Assembly (NCBI GenBank): GCA_937924405.1 | Contig: CALDVW010000040.1 | Location: 1-54,370 of the forward strand | Source: an uncultured Lysobacterales bacterium | GTDB taxonomy: Bacteria; Pseudomonadota; Gammaproteobacteria; Xanthomonadales; SZUA-36 | Direction of reading: 5' to 3' | Length of the DNA: 54,370 bases | In this document: piece after piece, positions 44,939 to 54,368 of the stretch | Layout of the letters: every line of letters begins with the position of its first letter | How positions within the stretch are numbered: position 1 is the first letter of the stretch | Program-made: the position numbers and the translations under genes | The notes under the pieces: model-generated | What the model was told of the DNA's origin: nothing | Seen by the model: the letters and a program-made list of their open reading frames with translations, nothing else | The model's database searches: none

Positions 44939-45652
44939 ATGCATTCTATAACACTTGCCCTGTTGCTGAGTCTGCACTTGCCCGCCCTCGCTGCCGAAGT
45001 GGGGGGGCAAATGCCCGCAATCAGTCTGGCCGAACTCGCTTCCAGGTCAGATCTCGTGGTGCTGGCGCAGGCCCGCGACACAGATTACCTAAGGCGCCGG
45101 GGCATTCCGGTCAGCGGCAGCGCTTATCTGCAGGTATTGATTCCCTATAAAACCGACCAGGCCGTCGACATCGTCGAGGTGTATGAAAAGGGATTGCACG
45201 ACAATGAATGCTATTTCCCGAATCCGGGTATCAGCGAGGAAGGCAGGCGCTACCTGTTATTCCTGAGGCGTGATCCTGAAGATGAAAAGCGTTACCGGGG
45301 TCTGGCCGAAGGCTGCGCACTGGATGTTCTGGTCGACGACGACAACCGCTACGCTGTGCAATTTCCCGCAAGCGGGATCAATTTGTCAGACTCGCTGGAG
45401 CCTCACGCACGAAAAATGACGTTCAGGGACAACTACGCAATAGTAAGCGACGATGCCCTGCCCCCCGCCCTGCGCAATGCCATGCTGGCTACCGGTCAGA
45501 TTGAGCCTTATCCCAGGGCCCAAAGCGACAGTGTTCAGAAAGACTCATTGAGCCCCGCGAACGGGCCTGACGATCGCCGGTGGATTTACACCACGGGTAT
45601 CAGACTGACCACAATTCGTGAACTGATGGGTGCTGAAAACCTAGCTCACTAG
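44939..45652 (+). CDS. Secreted protein of unknown function
   Basis: A 237-residue protein with a clear Sec signal (MHSITLALLLSLHLPALAAE), no membrane helix after it, and no recognised domain. Features are SLAELASRSDLVVLAQARD near the start, NECYFPNPGISEEGRRYLLFLRR in the middle, and Cys residues that could form a disulfide. The pattern of an exported protein whose first motif measures 'vulnerable' beta strands suggests a small beta-rich domain, but I cannot name it. It diverges from the M2 peptidase (46-bp gap), and its stop overlaps the convergent ppnN stop by 12 bp. The frame's extension upstream to 44477 is rejected because it shadows the peptidase. Confidence 0.75.
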   Translation: MHSITLALLLSLHLPALAAEVGGQMPAISLAELASRSDLVVLAQARDTDYLRRRGIPVSGSAYLQVLIPYKTDQAVDIVEVYEKGLHDNECYFPNPGISEEGRRYLLFLRRDPEDEKRYRGLAEGCALDVLVDDDNRYAVQFPASGINLSDSLEPHARKMTFRDNYAIVSDDALPPALRNAMLATGQIEPYPRAQSDSVQKDSLSPANGPDDRRWIYTTGIRLTTIRELMGAENLAH

Positions 45653-47014
45653 GCGGTAACAGGGCTCGTACGCTGCTCCGCCAGGCAGCTTCATGCGATT
45701 GTTGGCCACGAAACCGGTGAGCAATGCATCCAGAGAATTCATGATTTCGGGCTCACAGCGAATCTCGAAGGGGCCGTGCTCACGAATGGCCTGTACCCCT
45801 TCCGGTTTCACATTACCGGCGACAATACCGGAGAACATTTTTCTGAGGTTCGATGCCAGGGTGTGAATCGGTAAATCACGCCGCAATTGCAGGGCGAGCA
45901 TGTTTTCGTGAGTGGGCTGAAAAGGTATCTGGAACTCTTCCTCGATGTTCAGCATCCAGTTGTAGTAAAACGCATCGTTGTTCTCAATGCGGAATTTGCG
46001 CACATCGCTCATGCCCTGCGCCATGATCTGAGCCACTCTTGAAGCATCGTCCACGATGACCTGGTAGCGGGAGCGGGCTTCATCGCCCAGCGTCAGGCGA
46101 ATGAACTGGTCGATCTGTTCAAAATAGGTAGCCGCGCCCCTGGGGCCGGTCAGCACCACCGGGAACGGCATGTTCTCATTTTTCGGATTCAGTAGAATAC
46201 CCAGCAGGTAGAGAATTTCCTCAGCGGTTCCGGCGCCGCCGGGAAAAACGACAATGCCGTGCCCCAGCCGGACAAAGGCTTCGAGCCGCTTCTCGATATC
46301 CGGCAGGATGATCAGGTTGCTGACGATGGGATTTGGTGACTCGGCGGCGATGATACCGGGCTCGGATACTCCTATGTAGCGGCGCAACTTGACCCGTTGC
46401 TTGGAGTGCGCAATGGTCGCGCCTTTCATCGGTCCTTTCATCGCACCCGGACCGCAGCCAGTGATAATGTTCAGGTTGCGCAGGCCCATCTCATAACCGC
46501 AATCCTTGGTGTATTCGTACTCGTGCCGGCCAATGGAGTGCCCCCCCCAGCAAACCACCAGGTCGGGCTCGATCTGGGGAATCAGCGCTCGCGCATTGCG
46601 CAGCATCTCGAAAACCGCGTTGGTGATACCCGAACTGCTGTTCAGGTCATGGTGCAAATTGCCCTTGATTTCGCTGTCGAAATAAACCAGGTCCCTGATC
46701 ACGGCAGAAATCAACTCGCGAATTCCCTCGATAATCCGGCCATCGACGAACGCCGAGCCTGGCGCATTGATCAATTCCAGCCGCAGGCCCCGGTTGACCT
46801 GCTGTACTTCGATCTGAAAGTCACTGTATTCCCTGATCAGCGCTTCGGCGTCATCCGTCTCAATACCACTGTTCAGCACCGCCAGCGAACAACGCCGCAC
46901 CAGTTCCGCCAGGTCCCCGCGACTGGCATCATGCAGACGCTCCACCTCGTTACGGCTAAGCGTATTGAGCATACCGGCCGGATACAACCGGGTCGAAACA
47001 GAATCAGCAGGCAA
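45641..47014 (-). CDS. ppnN: Pyrimidine/purine nucleotide 5'-monophosphate nucleosidase
   Basis: A 457-residue LOG-superfamily enzyme (YgdH/PpnN) that splits nucleoside monophosphates to base and ribose phosphate and in enterobacteria is activated by (p)ppGpp. The nucleotide-binding signature is GIVVFPGGAGTAEEILYLLG, with ITGCGPGAMKGPMKGA upstream. The extra N- and C-terminal domains separate it from short LOG proteins. A consensus TTGACA (minus strand, 47058-47063) lies upstream, without a matching -10. Confidence 0.92.
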   Translation of the reverse strand: MPADSVSTRLYPAGMLNTLSRNEVERLHDASRGDLAELVRRCSLAVLNSGIETDDAEALIREYSDFQIEVQQVNRGLRLELINAPGSAFVDGRIIEGIRELISAVIRDLVYFDSEIKGNLHHDLNSSSGITNAVFEMLRNARALIPQIEPDLVVCWGGHSIGRHEYEYTKDCGYEMGLRNLNIITGCGPGAMKGPMKGATIAHSKQRVKLRRYIGVSEPGIIAAESPNPIVSNLIILPDIEKRLEAFVRLGHGIVVFPGGAGTAEEILYLLGILLNPKNENMPFPVVLTGPRGAATYFEQIDQFIRLTLGDEARSRYQVIVDDASRVAQIMAQGMSDVRKFRIENNDAFYYNWMLNIEEEFQIPFQPTHENMLALQLRRDLPIHTLASNLRKMFSGIVAGNVKPEGVQAIREHGPFEIRCEPEIMNSLDALLTGFVANNRMKLPGGAAYEPCYRLVS

Positions 47015-47362
47015 TTATTTTCTCCTTTATCAGCTGGCCGGATAGCTTAACGCATCTTGTCAATCCATATAAAAACCGGGCAGTCACCGAAGCGCAAAAA
47101 AATATTTTTTCCCCTGGCAATAGCTGCCAATGGAAGCTCATTCCGGTGGGAAACAGCTAAATACGAGCGATCTTTCGAGGCCATTATTGCAAGCACATTT
47201 TCCTGAGAGTAGACTGAACCGGAGTTTAACGGGAGTTTAACAGTCCGGCGTTCAACTCAGAGCCAAAAACAGTATCTTGAGATCAACATATTGGTCACTG
47301 AATTTAACCATCGCGACACCTGTTCATAACTCAGCTAATACCTTAACCTCGGGGACAAACGA
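47015..47362. other. 348-bp intergenic region between divergent ppnN and TonB receptor
   Basis: No gene is visible. It contains an AT run (AAAAAAATATTTTTT, from about 47096), a tandem pair GGAGTTTAAC at 47221-47230 and 47232-47241 (11-bp period, one helical turn), and GGGGAC as ribosome-binding site for the receptor. The tandem pair is a plausible activator or repressor site; no clear promoter is visible for the receptor. Confidence 0.5.
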
Positions 47363-50300
47363 ATGAAGAGTAGATTTGAACACGCTTTTCCGCAAAGAAC
47401 ACCAATCACACAACTTTATACAAAATTAATTTACGCGCTGGCTATTGCCTTTCTTGTGCTGCCGATCACGTTGTTTGCACAGGCAACGAGTTCTGAAGTT
47501 CGAGGTGTGGTAACCGACACTGCCGGAAGCGCGATTCCTAACGCCAGCGTCAACGTCCGCAACGAGCTAACCGGCCTGCAGCGAAACGTTCTGACGGATT
47601 CGTCGGGTATATTTCGGGTGAGTAACTTGCCGATCGGTGATAACTACAGGGTGACTGTCTCCAGCGACAATTTCGAAAGCAGAACGTCTGAGGCCATCAG
47701 CGTGCAGCTTGGCCAGACGGCCAACGTCGACTTCGTTCTGCAGGCGCCCGGCGCGATGGAGGAAGTCGTTATCACGGGTTCGCGCCTGGTCGCCGTCCAG
47801 GTTGCGGTGGGGCCCAGCGCCGTATTTGGAATTGAAGAACTCGAGCAACTCCCCGCGATCAACCGCAACATCACAGATGTGTTGCGCGCAGACCCGCGAA
47901 TCTATATCAATGAGTCGCAAGGTGGCGAAAACGGGATTCAGTGCGGTGGTAAAAACTCCCGCTTCAACAGCCTGACTGTCGACGGTGTGCGCATGAATGA
48001 CTCTTTCGGGCTGAACAGGAATGGCTACCCAACCGAACGTATGCCGTTCTCGTACGATGCGATACAGCAAATCTCAGCCGAGATGGCACCGTTTGACGTG
48101 GAGTATGGTCAGTTCGAAGCCTGCAACATCAACGCCGTAACGAAATCCGGTACAAACGAGTTCTACGGCTCAGGCTTCTATGACTACACCAACGACAGCA
48201 TGCGTGGCGACAGCCTCGAGGGTGACCCCATTGTTACAGGAGACTATAGCGAAAAGCGTTATGGCATCAACATCGGCGGCCCGATCATCAAGGACAAACT
48301 TTTCTTCTTCGCGGCCTATGAAAAGCTCGAAGGCGCAAACCTGTTCGATCGCGGACCCATCGGATCCGGGGCGGTCAACGAGATTAATGTCACCCAGGCT
48401 GAACTGGACGAGATTCTCAATATTGCGCGCACCAACTACCTGTATGACCCGGGTTTTATACCTCTGAGCAAGGACCATGAAGACGAAAAGCTTCTGATCA
48501 AACTCGACTGGAATATCAGTGACCGCCAGCGCCTTTCCTTCACCTACAACTGGAATGACGGTGAAAACTTCAGCGAGTCCGACGACGCTCAAAACGAATT
48601 CGAGTTCTCCAATCACCTGTACGAGCGTGGGGCGGAACTCAAGTCTTATGTCGCGACGCTTTATTCCGACTGGAATACGAATTTCTCAACTGAAATCCGG
48701 GCTTCCTATCTCGAAATCGACAACCGCCAGATTTCGGTGGGCGGGACTGACTTTGGCGAGATGCGCATCGAGCTGGACGATGTCGATGTCTATATCGGCG
48801 CCGACGACAGCCGCCACGCCAACAAGCTGGATTACGATGTCACGACGCTCGTGTTTAAGGGCAGATACGACCTGAACGGCCATTTCCTGACATTCGGGGT
48901 AGAGCGCGAAGAGCTGGAGGTCTTCAACATGTTCGTCCAGCACGTGGAGACCGAAATCCGGTTTGACGGCATGGAAAACTTCCGCAACGGTTTTGCAGAC
49001 GCCATGTACTACAATAACGCGCCTTCGCAGAATCCGGAAGACGCCGCCGCCCTTTGGGGTTACGAAACCAACACGGTCTACCTGCAGGACGAGTTCTTCC
49101 CCGTGAGCCGGCTGCAACTCGTTATCGGCGCGCGTTACGACTGGTATACAACCAGCGACAAACCGGCGGAAAACGCGGATTTCGTGGCCGACTATGGATT
49201 CTCGAATTCCCAGACGCTCGATGGCGAAGGCCTGTTCCAGCCCCGGGTTGGTTTCGTGTTCGATATCACGAGCCAGGATGTGCTGCGAGGCGGCATAGGA
49301 CTGTATTCAGGCGGCAACCCGAATGTCTGGCTGTCGAACAACTATTCGGCCAATAACGTACTGCAGTTCGGCCAACGTGGCCGCTCCTTCGGCTATACCG
49401 ACGGCTCGCGTTCGCTGTTTGATGAAGATGTAATTTACGAAGCCATAGAAGCAAATGCACCTGACGGCGCCGGGCCCGGTTGGGGCGTTCCGCAGGAGCT
49501 TTATGATGCGGTGGCGGCAGGGGTAGGCGACAATTTCGAAATCAACTACCTGGACCCGAACTTCAAGATCCCGTCCGAGTGGAAGTTCGCTATCGGCTAC
49601 GATCACTTTTTTGACAGTGGCATGCGGTTCAGCGCAGACCTGCTCATTACGGAAGGCAAGAATTCCGCAATGGTATTGCATGGAGACATCGATCAGGTCG
49701 GCACAAACGAAGACGGTTATCCGATTTACGACAGCGTTCGCGAGCCGTCCTTCGTGCTGACTAACAGCGACAAGGGCAACCGGTCCAAGACCCTGTCGTT
49801 CATACTCGCTCAGAGCCATGACAACGGTATTGACTGGAATGTCGGTTACGCCTGGAACGATGCCGAAGACATCCAGCCAATGACCAGTTCAGTGGCATTT
49901 TCGAACTACACCAATCGCGCTTTCTTCGACCCGCAGGAAGACGTCCGCTCGCCGTCGAACTACAACATCGAGCACCGCCTGACCGGCACCTTCCGCTGGG
50001 CCAAGCAGGTTTGGGGACTGTCCACGTTCAGATTGGCATTCTTCGGCACTGCCACATCCGGCCAGCCTTACAGCTATGCCTTCGACGGCACGATCGACCC
50101 TTACGGTTTCACACCGTATCTGGATTTTCTTGACATCGTCCTCGAGCCAGGAGACACCAGAAACAGCGAAACCAATTCCTCGTGGAGTAAACTCGACATG
50201 AGGATGAGTCTCGACTTCCGCGGATTCCGCGTCCAAGATAGAGGCGAAGTGTTCCTGATTGTCGACAACCTGACCAATCTGCTGAACGATGATTGGGGTG

Positions 50301-50410
50301 TTCTCACACAGCACAACTTCCCGGCCACCGTGCCCAGGGGCACGATAGCGCCAAGAATTGGCGATGCCTCACGCTACGAGATTCGGGTAGGCGTGATGTA
50401 CTCCTTCTAG
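47363..50410 (+). CDS. Oar-like TonB-dependent outer-membrane receptor
   Basis: A 1015-residue receptor. A signal peptide spans about 20-40 (AIAFLVLPITLFAQA). A carboxypeptidase-regulatory-like beta-sandwich follows (about 44-125: VRGVVTDTAGSAIPNASVNV), then the plug domain (EEVVITGSRL near 133, NSLTVDGVRMND), and a large beta-barrel ending in the outer-membrane signature YEIRVGVMYSF with terminal Phe. Oar-like proteins occur in predatory and polymer-degrading bacteria. The substrate is unknown: no SusD partner, regulator or hydrolase is adjacent. It is monocistronic, with a terminator right after it. Confidence 0.92.
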   Translation: MKSRFEHAFPQRTPITQLYTKLIYALAIAFLVLPITLFAQATSSEVRGVVTDTAGSAIPNASVNVRNELTGLQRNVLTDSSGIFRVSNLPIGDNYRVTVSSDNFESRTSEAISVQLGQTANVDFVLQAPGAMEEVVITGSRLVAVQVAVGPSAVFGIEELEQLPAINRNITDVLRADPRIYINESQGGENGIQCGGKNSRFNSLTVDGVRMNDSFGLNRNGYPTERMPFSYDAIQQISAEMAPFDVEYGQFEACNINAVTKSGTNEFYGSGFYDYTNDSMRGDSLEGDPIVTGDYSEKRYGINIGGPIIKDKLFFFAAYEKLEGANLFDRGPIGSGAVNEINVTQAELDEILNIARTNYLYDPGFIPLSKDHEDEKLLIKLDWNISDRQRLSFTYNWNDGENFSESDDAQNEFEFSNHLYERGAELKSYVATLYSDWNTNFSTEIRASYLEIDNRQISVGGTDFGEMRIELDDVDVYIGADDSRHANKLDYDVTTLVFKGRYDLNGHFLTFGVEREELEVFNMFVQHVETEIRFDGMENFRNGFADAMYYNNAPSQNPEDAAALWGYETNTVYLQDEFFPVSRLQLVIGARYDWYTTSDKPAENADFVADYGFSNSQTLDGEGLFQPRVGFVFDITSQDVLRGGIGLYSGGNPNVWLSNNYSANNVLQFGQRGRSFGYTDGSRSLFDEDVIYEAIEANAPDGAGPGWGVPQELYDAVAAGVGDNFEINYLDPNFKIPSEWKFAIGYDHFFDSGMRFSADLLITEGKNSAMVLHGDIDQVGTNEDGYPIYDSVREPSFVLTNSDKGNRSKTLSFILAQSHDNGIDWNVGYAWNDAEDIQPMTSSVAFSNYTNRAFFDPQEDVRSPSNYNIEHRLTGTFRWAKQVWGLSTFRLAFFGTATSGQPYSYAFDGTIDPYGFTPYLDFLDIVLEPGDTRNSETNSSWSKLDMRMSLDFRGFRVQDRGEVFLIVDNLTNLLNDDWGVLTQHNFPATVPRGTIAPRIGDASRYEIRVGVMYSF

Positions 50411-50428
50411 AAAGACCATGAGTACAAA

Positions 50429-50456
50429 AGGGCGGCCTGTTGGCCGCCCTTTTTTT
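50429..50456 (+). terminator. Rho-independent terminator of the TonB receptor gene
   Basis: GGGCGGCC (50430-50437), TGTT loop, GGCCGCCC (50442-50449), then seven T (50450-50456). It begins about 19 bp after the receptor stop. Confidence 0.92.
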
Positions 50457-50480
50457 GTCTTCCATTACGGGCAACCATTC

Positions 50481-50494
50481 TATAAAATATGCGC
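50481..50494 (+). promoter_or_regulatory. -10 box and discriminator of the tRNA-Pro gene
   Basis: TATAAAAT (50481-50488) followed within a few bases by the GC-rich stretch GCGCCC, a pattern common in stringently controlled stable-RNA promoters. No good -35 is visible; TTGTCT at 50455 is 20 bp away. Confidence 0.4.
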
Positions 50495-50513
50495 CCTTCG
50501 TCGGACCCTTTTT

Positions 50514-50590
50514 CGGGGTGTAGCTCAGCCTGGTAGAGCACTGCCTTCGGGAGGCAGGGGCCGGAGGTTCGAATCCTCTCACCCCGACCA
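50514..50590 (+). tRNA. tRNA-Pro (CGG anticodon)
   Basis: A 77-nt cloverleaf: acceptor CGGGGTG/CACCCCG, D arm GCTC...GAGC with TAGCTCAGCCTGGTAGAGC, anticodon stem CTGCC/GGCAG around loop TTCGGGA (anticodon CGG, reading CCG codons), T arm GGAGG-TTCGAAT-CCTCT (near-perfect), and encoded CCA. The C1-G72 pair is typical of tRNA-Pro. Confidence 0.97.
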
Positions 50591-50736
50591 CGTAAGCAAT
50601 TGATATCCTGAATCAATTGACGGCTCCATGTCAGCGGAAAACAGAGCCGTATGTACAGGTGCTCACCGGGGCACAAGAAGAGCTCTTTCCCGGCGAAATT
50701 CCTGTAAATCAGGGTGACCGCTTAGGGAGAATAACA

Positions 50737-52113
50737 ATGGCAAGATCCGATCGCGTACAGTGGTCTTCGCGCATGGCATTCCTGTTGGCAGCCGTAGGCT
50801 CCGCAGTCGGCCTCGGCAATATCTGGCTGTTTCCCTACCAGGCCGGCGCCAATGGGGGTGGCGCGTTCGTGCTGATTTATCTGGCCGCGCTGTTCGGGCT
50901 GGCTCTGCCCGTACTGCTGGCCGAACTCATGGTTGGGCGACGTGGCGCCAGTGCGCCCCCCGAGGGGCTCGCCAAGGTGGCCCGGGAGTCCGGGCATTCG
51001 CAGAACTGGCGCTGGATGGGCATTCTGCTCGGCAGCATCGGCGCGTTGCTGGCGCTCGGTTTCTATTGCGTGGTTGGCGGCTGGACGCTTGCCTATTCGG
51101 TCAAGGCGGCCACCGGCCAATTGATGGCGCTCGACGGCGCCGCATCCGAACAGGCTTATATCGACCTGATCACGACTCCAGGCGCAGTCCTGCCGTATTT
51201 TGTCGTCTTCACGGTGTTGACGGTCTTCATTTCTGCGAGGGGATTGCATGGCGGCATCGAGAAAGCCGTCAAGCTCTTGATGCCGGCATTGTTTGTCATG
51301 CTCGTGGCAATGGTGCTTTATTCAGCGGTCATTGGCGACTTCGCCGGGGCGCTTCGTTTCCTGTTCGAACCCGATTTCAGCATGATCGACAGCAAAATCG
51401 TGCTCGCTGCATTAGGCACGGCGTTTTTTTCGGTCAGCGTCGGTATCACGAACATGATGGCCTATGGTTCATACCTGGATAAAGGTGCGAACTTGCCGCG
51501 ATCTGCAACTATCGTAGCCGTGGCAGATACGTCCGTGGCCGTGCTCGCGGGATTGGCCATTTTCCCGATCGTTTTCATGGCCGGTATCGAACCCGCGGGT
51601 GAGGGTGGGCTCGCCTTCATCAGCCTGCCCATCGCCTTCGGCCAGATCCCGGGCGGATTGATTTTCGGCACGATGTTTTTTGTCCTGCTGTTTTTCGCCG
51701 CCCTGACGTCGTCGATCAGCATGCTCGAACCGCCCGTTTCCTGGCTCCGGGACGGACTGGGACTGTCTCGCCGAAACGCCGCATTGACCGCCGGCTCAAT
51801 CGCCTTTGTGCTTAGCCTTATGGGCGTGCTGTCGTTCAGCGTGCTATCCGAATTCCATCCACTCGGTAACATTGCACTGTTTGAAGGCAAGACGATTTTC
51901 GAGCTGTTCGTTTACAGCGTAACGCAAGTTCTCATGCCGGCCGGCGGCATACTCGTCGCGATTTTCGCGGGTTGGATCGTCAAGAAGCAGTTCAGCTCTG
52001 ACGAACTGTTTGGCGGGGCCGAACCGGCGACCTACAAGATCTGGCTGTTCATCGTTCGCTTTGTGGCGCCCGTCTTGCTGTCACTGGTCTTGTGGGATGT
52101 TGCAACACATTAG
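50737..52113 (+). CDS. Sodium-dependent neurotransmitter-symporter (SNF/NSS) family transporter
   Basis: A 458-residue membrane protein with about 11 helices. The family sodium/substrate motif in TM1 is AAVGSAVGLGNIWLFPYQ with GANGGGAFVLIY after it. NSS proteins import amino acids or related solutes with sodium; the substrate cannot be predicted. The ATG at 50737 has AGGGAGA upstream. The frame is open to 50617, but that extension has no signal or family match and contains the space downstream of the tRNA. It could share a transcript with the tRNA. Confidence 0.92.
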   Translation: MARSDRVQWSSRMAFLLAAVGSAVGLGNIWLFPYQAGANGGGAFVLIYLAALFGLALPVLLAELMVGRRGASAPPEGLAKVARESGHSQNWRWMGILLGSIGALLALGFYCVVGGWTLAYSVKAATGQLMALDGAASEQAYIDLITTPGAVLPYFVVFTVLTVFISARGLHGGIEKAVKLLMPALFVMLVAMVLYSAVIGDFAGALRFLFEPDFSMIDSKIVLAALGTAFFSVSVGITNMMAYGSYLDKGANLPRSATIVAVADTSVAVLAGLAIFPIVFMAGIEPAGEGGLAFISLPIAFGQIPGGLIFGTMFFVLLFFAALTSSISMLEPPVSWLRDGLGLSRRNAALTAGSIAFVLSLMGVLSFSVLSEFHPLGNIALFEGKTIFELFVYSVTQVLMPAGGILVAIFAGWIVKKQFSSDELFGGAEPATYKIWLFIVRFVAPVLLSLVLWDVATH

Positions 52114-52148
52114 CCGGTAGTCAACAAACCGCACGCAGTGGACAGCTT

Positions 52149-52838
52149 TTAGCGAAAAAGGTTGTATTTCACAATACACCAGATGGCCCAGATTCCATCC
52201 TTCCAGCCAATTTTCTTGCCTTCCATGTAAGTCCTTCCGAAGTAGGAAATGCCCACTTCGTAAATCCGGTAATTACCTTTTGCGATTTTGGCCGTGATTT
52301 CGGGTTCGAATCCAAACCGGTTCTCCTCGATATCGATCGCCTGAATGATCTCCCGGCGAAACGCCTTGTAGCCGGTTTCCATATCCGTGAGATTGAGGTT
52401 GGTGAACATATTGGACAGCAGTGTGAGTACGCCATTGCCGACCCGGTGCCAGAAATACAGCACACGGTGCGGGCGGTGGCCCATGAAGCGCGAACCGTAC
52501 ACCACGTCCGCCTTTTCACTAATGATGGGCTCGATCAGGACCGGGTATTCTGACGGGTCGTACTCCAGGTCAGCATCCTGCACGATTACGATCTCATTTT
52601 GGGCTTCGGTAAAACCCGCCCGCAACGCCGCACCCTTGCCCTGGTTTACGTCCAGGTAAATCACCCGGGCCAACTTGCCATCGATTTTTTGCTGCAGGAT
52701 TTCGCGGGTGCCGTCGGTCGAGAAATCGTCGACGATGATGATTTCGCGATCCGGGCCGGGCGCTTCTGTCACGGCCTGCACCACTTTTTCGATGGAATCG
52801 AGTTCGTTAAAACAGGGAATGACGATGGAAAGCTTCAT
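52149..52838 (-). CDS. Family 2 glycosyltransferase (polyprenyl-phosphate sugar synthase-like)
   Basis: A 229-residue cytoplasmic GT-A enzyme. The start LSIVIPCFNELDSIEKVVQA, the DDFSTDGT motif and QDADLEYDPSEYP (DxD-type metal site) are clear, followed by YGSRF and ETGYKAF as in dolichyl/undecaprenyl-phosphate sugar synthases. There is no C-terminal membrane helix. It probably charges a lipid carrier with a sugar for a GT-C membrane transferase such as its upstream neighbour (27-bp gap), an inference from context. Confidence 0.9.
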   Translation of the reverse strand: MKLSIVIPCFNELDSIEKVVQAVTEAPGPDREIIIVDDFSTDGTREILQQKIDGKLARVIYLDVNQGKGAALRAGFTEAQNEIVIVQDADLEYDPSEYPVLIEPIISEKADVVYGSRFMGHRPHRVLYFWHRVGNGVLTLLSNMFTNLNLTDMETGYKAFRREIIQAIDIEENRFGFEPEITAKIAKGNYRIYEVGISYFGRTYMEGKKIGWKDGIWAIWCIVKYNLFR

Positions 52839-52865
52839 AGCGAAATTCTCATGGTTGACGATGCT

Positions 52866-54368
52866 CTAAAAATTCAGCTCCGCCGCAGAAATATATACAT
52901 CCGATTTCAGTGGCTGAACCCTCAAGCGGGCAAGATCACTGGACATTCTACCGAAGAAAAACTGATTATCGTATTCACTACCCTCTGCGTGAATAGAGAC
53001 GCCAATCACCATTCGCCCCTCGAGTGTTGTCAGCAACTCGTCGAAATCAACCGAGAAAATGGTGTCCACCACATTGCCCTCTTCATCCAGTACCAGCAGA
53101 AACAATCCTGATTTGAATTTTCTGCCATTTTGAGTTGCTTTAACCTTGAGATCACCAACAGAAATCATCAGGTCTTCGTGGGCTATGCTAAAACCTGCGG
53201 CTTTGGCGGATTGAATGCTGGTTTCAGGCAACCAGGTGTAAATGGCAGTCTTCTTTTCCCTCTTCAGTCGGGCAATCCGAACCATTGAGGAAGCCATTTC
53301 AGGTGAAATATCGCGATTCAGGACGAGAATCATTACGGAGCCAGATTCCGATCCGGCAGAGGCAGTATTCAAATCCTGTGTATCCAGCACTGGCTCGGGC
53401 CTGAAATTCACTTCAGACATTTCCAGCAGTCCCAGAACCCAGGAATCCAACCCAACATGTAGCAACCAGGGCCTGTCAGGATAAACGGAGTTCATCTCTC
53501 GCACCGCATCAAATACTTCCTGCATAGTCGGTCGTTCCCGTAGTGTTTGCCTTTCCCTGTTCTGTACCGCATTAACCAAATCCACGGGATGCTTATTGAA
53601 TGAAGACAGTGGGAAAACGATCGCGCTGTAGAGAAGCACCAGAAAAACGCCGGTGAACACCCACCATTTCTGCTCAATATATGGCGCCAAGGCCATTAGG
53701 GCGGCTGCGACGAAAAGAATCGCAGGCAACATGAGAAAACGCATGTTCCACTCCATCCATGGCACTGTAAAAGCTGTAGCCCCCAGCAACACCCATCCCG
53801 CAAGCGCTATCCAACAAGCGTGCTGATTCCTGCGAAACCTGATTACAAGCCACGCTGAAATGGCCATGGTAGCAGCGCCTAAAGGGCCAAAATTGGATCC
53901 TGTCTCCCCGCCATTCCGAAGAAATATTACCGTAGCTTCGGAATAATTCGAGTGAAGGCCCTGCCCTGTCAGCCCCAACACTTCGAGTACGGCCCGGCTC
54001 GCTGCTTCAAGATTTCGACTCCAAATCGGATCCACAGGCCACCCCGGATTAATGAAACCAAAGACATATCGAATCAGATTGGCCAGTGCGCCAGCCGGCC
54101 CGTCCTGGTTTGACAGATGACGGACCAGGCCTGTATTTCCGAGCGGATTGGCATAGAGGAGTACATTGTTGATGTAGATCTCCAGAGATCCCAGCAAGCA
54201 GAAACTCAATGCGGCAGCGGCAAACCAAGAAGCCAGCGTCCTAATGTTTCGCCGCAACACCCAGATAGTTCCAACGGTCAAAAAAAATGCCAGAGCTATA
54301 CCCGTGCTTTTGATGCCGGGAAGAAAACCCACAGCGACAGCGCTCAGCAGCAGCCACTGGGAATTCAT
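52866..54368 (-). CDS. Large polytopic membrane protein, possibly GT-C-like (N-terminus outside window)
   Basis: At least 500 residues. About eight hydrophobic segments lie in the first 280 residues, followed by a soluble C-terminal domain of about 220 residues (DVLDTQDLNTA-like loop and IGVSIHAEGSEYDNQFFFG). The apparent ATG sits two bases from the window edge, and the sequence enters in the middle of membrane helices (LLLSAVAVGFLPGIKSTG), so the gene probably continues to the right. The topology and the adjacent GT2 enzyme suggest a membrane glycosyltransferase using a lipid-linked sugar, but no catalytic motif is visible in this part. Confidence 0.65.
   Translation of the reverse strand: MNSQWLLLSAVAVGFLPGIKSTGIALAFFLTVGTIWVLRRNIRTLASWFAAAALSFCLLGSLEIYINNVLLYANPLGNTGLVRHLSNQDGPAGALANLIRYVFGFINPGWPVDPIWSRNLEAASRAVLEVLGLTGQGLHSNYSEATVIFLRNGGETGSNFGPLGAATMAISAWLVIRFRRNQHACWIALAGWVLLGATAFTVPWMEWNMRFLMLPAILFVAAALMALAPYIEQKWWVFTGVFLVLLYSAIVFPLSSFNKHPVDLVNAVQNRERQTLRERPTMQEVFDAVREMNSVYPDRPWLLHVGLDSWVLGLLEMSEVNFRPEPVLDTQDLNTASAGSESGSVMILVLNRDISPEMASSMVRIARLKREKKTAIYTWLPETSIQSAKAAGFSIAHEDLMISVGDLKVKATQNGRKFKSGLFLLVLDEEGNVVDTIFSVDFDELLTTLEGRMVIGVSIHAEGSEYDNQFFFGRMSSDLARLRVQPLKSDVYISAAELNF

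Noticed and set aside
50514-50590. tRNA-Pro as a possible integration site for a mobile element
   Set aside because: No integrase, direct repeat of the tRNA 3' end or foreign-looking gene follows it.
50617-50736. N-terminal extension of the NSS transporter
   Set aside because: It lacks family similarity, and the ATG at 50737 has a good ribosome-binding site and normal N-terminus.
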